From Melitaea cinxia (lineage: Eukaryota; Arthropoda; Insecta; Lepidoptera; Nymphalidae), in NCBI RefSeq assembly GCF_905220565.1, contig NC_059400.1:9508159-9572158 (forward strand): a stretch of 64,000 bases of DNA. The letters are read 5' to 3'. Below, piece by piece: positions 24,274 through 34,800 of the stretch. Below the pieces are notes generated by a model, which saw only the letters and a list, made by a program, of their open reading frames with translations, had not been told where the DNA came from and made no database searches. Position 1 is the first letter of the stretch, and every line of letters starts with the position of its first letter. The translations under genes and the position numbers were made by a program.

Positions 24274-25337
24274 ATTAAATTAAAAACTTATTTCAGCTGA
24301 TTTTCGTTAGACTGTGTATTTTGATAGAGCTTATTATGTATATATTTTAAAAGGCCTGAATATTAACCTCTTAATAATGACTAATGAAAACTAAGTTCAA
24401 TTTTATTTGTCAATTATTAAAGTAAAAATTGTTTCAATAAAGTTCAATATCATGTAGCCTATAAAGACTGAACAATTATATTTAGCCCTGAACTCTAAAA
24501 ATAATACAATAATACCGACAGTGGCCAACAAAGACTGATAACTGATCTTCAATTCAGCCAAGTGGGCGCATTAATACAGAACATAAGCTATTTACATAGT
24601 ACAGGGGCCACCGAGATGCAGCAGTCAGATATGCAAGGGATTTAAATGAAATAAATGGAACTCTTAATGTAGCTACAACACCCACCATACCCGGAAGGTT
24701 CACGCTCAGTCGGTGATATACAATCTAGGCAGGGAAATGCTAATTATTTCTGGGCTTTATTGTACCCTCATAAAAAAATCTTATCTTGTCAGGGTAAGGA
24801 TTTAATTACGGAAACATATTTAAGTAGTTTTTTTTTTATTAGGTACTTATATATTAAAAATAAACGTAGGAGTCAACAATAACGATCAGATAATTATATT
24901 AAACAGGTGGAAATTAGTAAATTACTGAAATATTAAATAAAATATAAATGATAACAATGGTGTATCACACGTGGCACAATACAAATATTTAATTATATTG
25001 TGTACGTATGCGTTATAATAAGAGAATTTCAAAAGTAATTTCGATACACTTCGCTAACAAAGAGAAGCAACGTCTAAAACGGTAATATTATTAGAATGGA
25101 ACACAAAAAAGTTATATTAGCGAGGTCGTTCGATACGCTGTCTGCACCGTCATAGTAGGTATAGACGGTTGCAAGGAAACCCAGGTCTCTGGGGGCATTA
25201 TCTTATATCAGTTACTGTTTTAAGACAAGGGTGATCCTGCACATGCGCTCTAGTCGTCATTGATTTTTCTCACTTTGACAGTTCTGTCGATGTTTTGAGC
25301 TACCACCCGCGTATTGAAAACAAAGTAAACAAAAAAT
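24274..25337. other. Upstream region of the Rab gene
   Basis: No ORF or repeat recognised. The last 200 bp are less AT-rich and presumably contain the promoter and 5' UTR of the Rab gene, but no clear TATA box or initiator stands out. Confidence 0.35.
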
Positions 25338-27446
25338 ATGGCTTTAGACTTTTCTGCTACGTATAAGTTATTAGTTCTGGGTGATTCGAATGTTGGAAAA
25401 ACTTGTATTGTGCACAGATATTGTGATGAAAGATATTACGATATATACATATCTACAATAGGTAAGTCAAATATTTTACAGTTATTTTTATGAGTATTTG
25501 TCATCAGCTGAGGCTGTTTTATTTATATTTCTGATTTAAAATTTTAAATTAAAGTCTTGTGTAAACAAAGGTGTGCGATTGTCTGAATAGTTTTATGTTT
25601 ATTTTACCGAACAAAAGAGGAAATGAAACTTATTTACAGAACAAATATTGAACCAGTTCTAAAATTAACTGTAAAGCATTTCTTTTTATAATAAATACAT
25701 ACATATAATTCATACATAGTCTTTTTGTTTATATTATATATATTATATACTTATATGATATTTTATTTTATATTATTCGATAAAATATTTTTCAAATATG
25801 TGATGAGATAATTTAAATATGGTGGATAATATGATGGATAGAACGAATTATTGAAGAAATAAAACCATTATTTCAATTCTAGATCCAAACAAATTAAATG
25901 AATACAAAAAATAAATTGTATATGCTATTTGTTTTATTTATTTACCTAATATTCAATAATAATATTAAATAATATGTATACAATATTTTACAGGCATAGA
26001 CTTCAAACAAAAAATAATAAATCTGGATGGAGTTCCCATCAAACTTCAAATATGGGATACAGCTGGCCAAGAAAGATTTCGAACTTTAACTACAGCTTAC
26101 TATAGAGGCGCCATGGGAATTATACTCATGTATGATATTACTAATTTGGAATCATTTAACCATTTGTCATACTGGTTAAGAAACATTCAAGAAGTGAGTA
26201 TAGAATTTACCATTGTCCAAAAACAATTAAATCCAAAAAAAATTTTGCAAAGATTTTACTTTTGATGTTTATAAGAAAATTACTTAATTCTTTCTTCTTG
26301 TTTCTTATATAAGCAACAGTAACACTAAAATATTCAACATTTTTTTCTTACAGTATGCTTCTCCAGATGTTATCAAAGTTCTAGTTGGCAATAAATGTGA
26401 CGTGCACGAAAACCATCGCGCCGTGCCCAAGGAAAGGGGTCAAAAGGTATTTTCGTTTTAATTATTATTATTATCAAACTGCTTCTACATACTTCGTACG
26501 GGAACAATAAAAATACATAGAAAAATAAAAACAAGAGAGAAAAAGAAATGAATATAAGAACGAGAGGATTGATGTTTACTATTGGTAGTTAAAAAAATAG
26601 TAACATAAAAAGATTTATATTTTTGTTGTTAATCGAAATTTATTGTGTTTAAATTGTAATTTTAGTAATGTAAACGTTATCATATAAAATTCTGGAATTT
26701 TCAGATTGCTGATGATTTCGAAATGCCATTCTTCGAAGTATCTTGTAAAAGCAATATTAACATCGAGGAAGCATTTGTGACTTTAGCCAGAAAAATACGA
26801 GAGTACCGAGAAACTAAGGTAGGTATAATTATTACGATATATATTAAAAATACTAAGATGGCTCACGACCAGAGATGACTCTTTGGTTTTGTAAAATCTA
26901 AAAAAAAGGTTCTTTAATAGAAAATAAAATAAATCCCGATTAAATTGTTTGTCCAGATAGGATATTTTATGTGTGGTCGATTAAAATTTCTCAAGCACGA
27001 TATTATGTTACCGGATGGTATTGTCCTTCGGTGGGTAGGTACATCCTAAGCGCCGCCGTTTGGGTACAAAAACGTGTAATTCGATACAGAGTAGCGGAAC
27101 ATGGGTACTTTTATGAAGTCTTTGTTTTTTAATTTGTCGGTAATTAAAATAATAAGTCCAAGGTTTTAAATTTTTATCGATCAAGGCGCTAATTATTCAA
27201 AACTTATAGATATTATTTAAACCTTTTTGATTCTTTGTGGTTATTTTATCCAATATTTTAGAGGAATATACCTAATACCTAGGAATAAACCGTGTCATAA
27301 GAAGTTTTAAATTAAAATTGTTATTATACATTTCTTAAAATTACATTTTTGTTAAATTACAGGCTGACGCATTCGAGCTGAAGGAAAGAGACAACGTGAT
27401 AAAACCATCTGAATCCGAAACAGACGTGTCAAAATGTAGTTGTTAG
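25338..27446 (+). CDS. Rab-family small GTPase, five exons
   Basis: A membrane-traffic GTPase of 204 aa. Exons: 25338-25461, 25994-26193, 26354-26446, 26705-26818, 27363-27446. All junctions are GT/AG and the phases join. Motifs in order: P-loop GDSNVGKT (residues 15-22); switch I ending STIGIDF with the effector threonine; switch II WDTAGQERFRT; NKCD guanine-specificity box; SCKS in place of the usual SAK; prenylation motif CSC at the C-terminus for geranylgeranylation and membrane anchoring. RGAMGIILMYDIT and NINIEEAF place it near the Rab8/10/13 group, and some features recall the divergent insect RabX4. I do not assign a subfamily. The start is the first ATG before the P-loop, in an AAAAAATATGG context. 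The gene appears intact. Confidence 0.93.
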
Positions 27447-29378
27447 CCTAATATATTTCTTACAATTTGATAAATTAATTCATATAGCAACAGACTTCAA
27501 CGTTTTATACCGAAGAAAACCAGTCTGTTGCAACTTTAACTTGGATCAAAAAAAAAGTATTCATGTCGAAAATAGTTGAGAGATAGATTTTCTAGTATAA
27601 AAATTTGCTAATAACATATTATATTAACGTAAAAAGGGTTTTTATAGTGAAATATTAAAAGTAGATTAATTTCAATATTGTAGATGTGATAATTAATTGT
27701 GAGCCAGAATTTCAAAACAAATTGAGAACTTTAGTAAATGTCAATTTCTCATAAATTTTTAGTATTATAAAAACGTGAGATTGTTATAAATTTGCTTCTT
27801 GGATGCGGTGCATTTTATATAATATGTATATATTATAAGTAAATACTCAAATAATATAATTTCAAATACTTTGTGATATTTGCCTGTGTTGCTTACCGCA
27901 CAAATTGTTTTCCTACTAATAAAACATGGAAACGTTAGATTTACCACATATAAGCTGGACATTAATATCGAGAAATCACTAATTAGAACTCGACATCTTC
28001 GATATAGGTACAAGAATATGTAGGATTTTTTGAAATTTCATCCGAATTGTGAAGAAAATTAGAAGATCTCAAATTTTTTATTAGTAATAGTAGGTAGTTT
28101 AGCGGTTTGCAGTTTGTAGCGGTAGTTTTTTCTAATAACATTTTTTTTTAAACTAGACCTCTTGTTGTTCTGCATTCAAGCATCTGACCGGAAAAATTAT
28201 ACACGTATATTACGAGCATATTTATATTAATTTTTACTATACATATTATATTGTAGGGAACTGTTTACTGTGAAGTTTGTTTGTCGTCTTTTGTAAAATA
28301 TTCAGTTATGTAAATTAAGTAGGTACCCACTTCCACAAAGTTACTAACATAACGATGAAGTACATTTATTATCCTTATAAAAATACGTCAAATAAAAAAT
28401 ATATATATGTATACTTCAAAATGTTTCAGATATTCAATAATATTAAGTAATTAGTTTTGCAATTTTGGCTCTAAATAGACTGTTTGCACGCTTTATGCAT
28501 AATATCTTTGTGCTCTTTGCGTGTATAACCTGTCGCAATTTAATACTCTTGGTTAGTAATCAATTAATATTTAGAAAGTATTATTAGTGGTAAAGATATT
28601 TGATCGACGTATATTTCTCAATTTTGAAGAAAAAAAAGACGAAAAATTTTTAACTTTCGACGATACAAAAAAAAATCTTTTCTTGACTAAATGCAGTTAA
28701 GTTGCGATTTGGAATATTAATTAAAAATACTCTTTAAATTGAAAATATAGGTAGATTATTCATATAAGTAAAAGAAAAAAAATTTTGAAAATCTCATATC
28801 GGGGAAAAAGCCTTAAATGTATGGGCTTAAATACTTATAAATATTATATAGGTACCACTCATGCAGCTTACGCGACAATGTTTACCGAATTAAGGACTCA
28901 AAAATAAGCACACTTTACGAATTTAATTATCTTACTAAAAAAGTTTTAAACTTCTAAAAGTAGAACGAAATGTTACAGTATTGTATGGGCAAAGTTATAC
29001 ATAATGTGATAGCATTGCGGATGAATTTGTGCATTTAGATTTATGAAAGAATAAATCATTCATTCATAAACGGATTTTGTTCATTTTCCAACCATTATGG
29101 GTTATTTCAATAAGTACAGATTATCCATAAAATTAATTTATATATAAAAAAAATTGTTTAAAAAATATATTAATTTAAGGACATCGTGTATGTAACTTTT
29201 GTAGATTTTTTTTTGTGATTCAAATTATAAACTTAATAAATACAACACATTTTGACATTCAGTTTCCTTTCAGTCTTCCATGCATTATTTTCAAAAAATA
29301 AAACTATAAAAATGTTTTTATATCAAGCCACAAATAAGAAACAAGACATTTAGTCATATTCATATCATCTTACACACC

Positions 29379-29381
<3 letters not shown>
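27447..29381. other. Rab 3' flank and intergenic DNA
   Basis: AT-rich. A candidate poly(A) signal AATAAA lies at 27918-27923, about 470 bp past the stop. No further coding sequence is supported. Confidence 0.4.

Positions 29382-29464
<83 letters not shown>
29382..29464. repeat. (AT)n microsatellite, about 83 bp
   Basis: An uninterrupted AT dinucleotide run bordered by ACACACCCAC on the left and CACACA on the right. Confidence 0.97.
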
Positions 29465-29470
<6 letters not shown>

Positions 29471-29660
29471 ATAGATAAATGTATAAGATCCTTATCGATA
29501 CACCAGTTAGGGGTCGTCAATTAATCACGTGTTGTTTTTTCAACTTTTACTCCCCATCCCCCTGGTAATGTTTGGTGAGGTTCTACCAATATTCAAAAAT
29601 CACGTGTGTTTTCAGCAAAGTAAATTGAAAGAATAATAATTTCAGAATATTATCTATACA

Positions 29661-29978
29661 CTAGTTGACTCGGCAAACGTTGTCTTGCCGCTAAACGCTA
29701 TTTAAAAATAGGGGTTGGTGGTAGAAGGGTGAAAATTTAGGGTTGTATGTATTTTTCAACGCCCAATCATAATAAAATAAAAAATAAATAATTTATCTAA
29801 AAATTAAAAAATATATATTTAGGTGTGGACTACCCTTAACATTTAGGGGGATGAAAAATAGATGTTGTTCGATTCTCAGACCTACTCGATATGCACACAA
29901 AATTTCATGAGAATCGGTCAAGCCGTTTCGGAGGAGTTCAACTACAAACACCGCGACACGAGAATTTTATATATTAGA
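29661..29978 (-). mobile_element. Non-autonomous Helitron, inverted copy of 18222-18515
   Basis: On the minus strand it runs from TCTAATATATAAAATTCTCG to GAGTCAACTAG|T. The interior matches 18222-18515 throughout, including ACTCCTCCGAAACGGC-type sequence and the AGGGGTTGGTGG stretch read on plus. Its 5' end directly abuts the CTAG 3' end of the next element. Confidence 0.72.
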
Positions 29979-30385
29979 CTAGCGACCCGCCCTGGCCTAG
30001 CACGGGTGCAATGCTGTTACTAAATATACCCGGACTTGCGTTGAGGAAATAAAGGTTCACTTTTCGTTCCAAAAAGCCAAAAATATAGTTTTTAGAATTT
30101 TTGTCTGTTTGTCTGTATGTATGTCCGGGATAAAATCAATAAGTACTGCATGGATTTACTTCAAATTTGGCACAAATATTATTAAGAAGTCGGGTCAACA
30201 TATAGGATACATATTATCACACTATCATCTACGGGGAACGAGCAATGCACCTTTATTTCTTCAACGCATTCTGTAACAACGTGTAATCTAACGACGCATA
30301 TTTGAATGTTGTTGTTATTATGTTATTAACCATGCTATAAGCTAGCTTCACACTATAAATAAAGACATTCTGTAGTAGTTTTAAA
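29979..30385. mobile_element. Helitron-like copy with terminus and body in opposite orientations
   Basis: 29979-30030 is the minus-strand 3' terminus (CTAGCGACCCGCC... and GGGTGCAATGCTGTTACTAA), the same as the plus-strand end at 945-989. From about 30070 the body (AAGCCAAAAATATAG, TTTTTGTCTGTTTGTCTG, ending AAGACATTCTGTAGTAG) is in plus orientation and stops short of its own terminus. The piece is therefore a junction of two partial copies or an internal inversion. Confidence 0.5.
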
Positions 30386-31782
30386 TACAGGTATTATTTG
30401 ATTAATCTTTGAAAAATTAAGCATCGCGGTACAAATAACTGTATAATAACTAACATATAATAAATACTAGAAATCAGGCATCAATATTGTAGGATGTTTG
30501 TTAGATGTTACTTTGGTGTAGAAATCGCGCGTTCGACGAAAATAAGTACACTCTTTAATTTTTTAATTCTTTTTCTTTCCCTTTTTAAAGCCTCACACGA
30601 TTAATGGATGAGCCCTTATAATTTAATCATAAGCATAATGGTATACCTTGTTCTAATTTAGGTATTATTTTATTATTAAATGGAGAGGCCTATGCCTAGA
30701 AGTGGAACGTTACAGGCTGAATACGATGCGAACTATATTAAACCCCACTAAAACGTCCGAAGAAAAATAAACAGCATTCGCATGGACGCAGTAACGCAGT
30801 AAAACATTTCGATACGTCATAATATACATATACAATTACACGTCCAAATGTATGGATATAGATATTTCTTTTCAGCGAGAGGACAGTCCTTTAATTGCTG
30901 TTCGATTCAACTAATGTTCTAGCTTTAGTGTATAATAAAATCTGCTAAATGTGTCATCTTTATCAAAAAAATAGTGGACAAAGTACTGAAAACGGCTTGA
31001 TATACCTTAGTTGAGGTTTTTCTGGTAATGTTACATTATTTGTATGTAATAAAATTGTGTTTGTTACGTATAGATGAGGAGTATTTAAACATGTGAAAAA
31101 AATTGCAAGTTTTATTTACACATGAATAAACTGAGTATGTTTTTTGTTGAATTTCAATCCATTGTTTCAAAAAGAAACGAAACTCATGTACGACAAGAAA
31201 GAACAGCAAGCGAAAAATTGATACCATAAGTATTTTCCGCACCCTTTTACTTATACGAGAAATAACAAATATAGGCATAATTTAAATACAAAACTTTATA
31301 TTCATTCATAGCAATTATGAAAAAAATGTTTAATTTCAGGTCTAAAATGAACCAAAAATAAAAAATGTGTAGTGGTTATGCTTCTTTGATACCCATAATT
31401 CTTTAAGGTTAAACATATAAAAAAAAAAGTAAAGCATTTACAATATCAGCGAAGTAAATCAGATTACATCATATTAGTATACATTCAAAATAATAGGTAT
31501 GTTTCATTACATCTCTGAAAATACACATTATAACAAGTGTTATAATTATTTTTTTACCTATATATAACAAGAAAAGTGTTTTCTACATAAAATTAAATCA
31601 ATTTATTATAAATTTCATCTTATATAAGGCTCTTAAAAATATTACGATACACTACAACATTGTTAAATTATTCCTGTTTATCGGGTAGTCATGAAAAATT
31701 CATTGCTTAAAATTAATAAACACCACTTATCAAATAAATAAAATAAACAATATAATTTGACTAATAAACCCAAATTTAAAAA
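30386..31782. other. Intergenic, with a short SINE 3' end
   Basis: 30677-30720 (GAGAGGCCTATGCCTAGAAG...TTACAGGCTGAATA) is the 3' end of the SINE family seen at 46677 and 54300. No coding sequence is supported elsewhere. Confidence 0.45.
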
Positions 31783-31788
31783 TTTATT
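31783..31788 (-). promoter_or_regulatory. Poly(A) signal AATAAA for the NHEJ1-like gene
   Basis: AATAAA on the minus strand about 76 bp after the stop codon at 31866-31864; plausible for a short 3' UTR. Confidence 0.5.
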
Positions 31789-31863
31789 TCACATTACAGC
31801 CTTCCTAATTAGCTTTCAGTTTTTTTTTTTTATAATAAAATTGTTTAATAATTTCATTTTCCA

Positions 31864-34800
31864 TTAAAGATTCAACATTTTTTTCCTTTTAGATCGTATC
31901 GGAATTATTGATTGTGGTTCAGTTTTGATAGGTTCTTGTTTAATTTCGTTCAATCGATTTATAGTTATTTCATTAGAAATTATTTCTTGGGAAACTGGTT
32001 CTTGTTTTATAACTTTCTTACAATCAGTATTTGCTTCCCTGGAATAATTAAAATTATTTATATTATATCATCACTAGTCTAGATTGTTTACTACAATCTT
32101 ATAGCTTGTTTACTCATAGAACTAGCAAGAGGCCCAAGTTGAATCGTTTCCAAAAATATTTTTTTTGGATATAAGTTTTAATATTTAATTTATTATATAT
32201 ATATTTAAAATTATATGCGCTATAAAAGTTCTATGGTATTATGAAATAGTAATTTAAAGCATACTTTTAAAATTAAACAAAACAAAGAAGACGTTAAAAA
32301 AAAAAACTTACAAGACATTTCTTGAAACATTTACTGTTCTTTCCAAAACACTATTTGGAATCATCATGTCACCAAAATTACTGTTATATGTTGAATGCTT
32401 TTCCATATGAATCTCATCTTTATAGGGTGGCAGAGAAGCTGTAATTATAAAACATTACATTTATTATTCTATTGATAAATAATAAGTAATCAAACTCTAC
32501 TTTTAACATTGACAAGTGTGTTATTTGAAGAGTTTCAAGTTTATTCTTTCAGATATGTAAGAATAGAATGAATTATACAATAATAGTAGTTTATGCAAAA
32601 GTCATATAATGGAGGGTATTAAAACACGAGTGTGAGTTTATGAAACGAGCGCAGCGAGTTTCATAATAGTAACGAGTGTTTTAATACCCGTGTTATATGC
32701 AGTTGCATACACTACTTTATCTTCACTAATGCAATTAATCAAACAACAAGAGTAAAAGCTGACAATAGTTTATTTATAATAATTGTTCAAATTTTGGATG
32801 GTACAATTCTGAAAGTTAATGTTAATTTTCATATAATTTTCTAGATTTTTCTGGCAAAAGATTGTGAGTTAATTTTGTTGCCAATTCTAGAATATCCAGA
32901 GGCGTACAAATATCATCGTCGCTATCCATTTTTAACTTTTAATTTATTAAATTAAATTCACGCGTACGTGTATTGTCACAGTGATTTTGCCGCCATTAAA
33001 ATCTAACCAATGAGAGCGCAGCTGCGCGCATGCGCGCGATGTTATAATGAGATTTTACGATATCGATGTGGATATTATACCATCATGTGAAATTGCTTAA
33101 ATTGAGTGTTTTGTTGTCTGCGCTATAACAGTAGTAATTATAAGTCAAGTATTGGAAACATAAGTAGAATGTTACAACATTAGTGTAGATAAATTTATTT
33201 ATTTTATTATAAACACTGTTTCTTTAGTTATAGTGGAACAAAATTTCTTTTAGATGCTTTATCAAAATTCATTAAATAGTAAAGTAATTATTTAACGAAT
33301 TTTGATAAAATTATATTTTAACAAGTATATTGATTGCATCTAAAACGATTTTTGAATGATACTATGGTTGATTTTAAAAGCTAACACACCTAGTTGCAAT
33401 TGTCTCAAATAAAATACATTAAAGTACAGGTTATTTATTTTAATGAATTTTTTTATTACTTTTTAAGTATTTTTTTTTATAGAACAATCAACGCTTCTAT
33501 ACTTACTGTAACGTATTTTGCCTCCGAGTGATTTGTATTGACCAATTTCTTTCTCTTTCTTTTTTAATACTTCACGTAACTCTTGTTCGCTGCATCTTAA
33601 ATCCTTGATAGTTTTGAGAAGTTTAAGAGTAACTTCTTGGAAAAACTGTGAAACAAAAATATACAAGGAGGTAAGTTTTAAACCTTGACAAGTCAAGTTT
33701 TTTATTGTATGTATTTTTTTATTGCAAAGTTTGAAAGTAACCTTTGTTATATGGGCTATTTTTTATAATAGGAACTAACTTAAAAAAAATTGTTGAGAAA
33801 AAGATTGTAAACATATCATCTCTTTTGCCCTAAGGTAGAGATTGCTCTTAAGCAATAAGGCCGCCTTTTGTACATTTTTTTTTCTCCAAATTATTGTTAA
33901 TGTTGCTTACTTATTTTATTTGTTTGGTGTACAATAAAGTGTAAAATAAATAATAAATAAATCTCAGAAGACATTTGAAAAATTTTGTTAAACAAATTTA
34001 GGAATTGTAGTCACAGTTGAAAATTATCTTATTAGAGACTGCAATCCGGAAAAAAGGATCCCATAATCGGCGGATCCGGGATTATTATACATATTCATAA
34101 TTAGTTGCAAATTTGCCGGATCCAATGACTGGATCTAGTAAATCCGGAGTTTAGCATGATGCCGCATAATACGCTTTAGTGCTGTAATTGCAAAACTACC
34201 TAAGCCACAGTGACTATGGCAAGGGAAAAAAGTTGGGAAGTTAATCAATTTGACCAGCTCTGGCCGTATGAGACTGGATTGCAATCTCAAATAGCTAAAT
34301 TGTAATTTATTTATATTAAAAAAAAATATACTATATATCTAAAAAAACGAATGATTAAGACGACACGACTGAAGTGAAACTTATGAAATGTAACTCTCTC
34401 TTTCTATCTTCACTAACTTATATCTCCCTCTCATTTTCCGTTCGCCTCGAATGAGCACACTTTTTGTAACGGTCTTGTCACCTATTCACCAGCTTACTCC
34501 GTAAGTCAAGTATATGTAAAGAAGTTTTAATTCAAAAAGTAAACAACTTACCAACTCCGCGGACCCTTCTTTTAGTTTTATTTGTAGATGTAATGGGTAA
34601 ATATAGACTCTAATCATATGTACATTCAGAAGTGAGTCCTTGTGTGATACATGCAAAGTTTTAAGGTCATTTGGACTTAAAAGCATTTGTGTTCCCTTTT
34701 CGATGAGCTCATTGGCATTTATTTCTAAGCCAAAATTACTTTCCTGAAATGGTATAAAATTTTATATTAGCGATTTTATTGCAGACCAGATGCTAGGTTT

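Noticed and set aside
29382..29464. Replication origin or regulatory AT tract
   Set aside because: A pure (AT)n microsatellite with nothing else to support a function.
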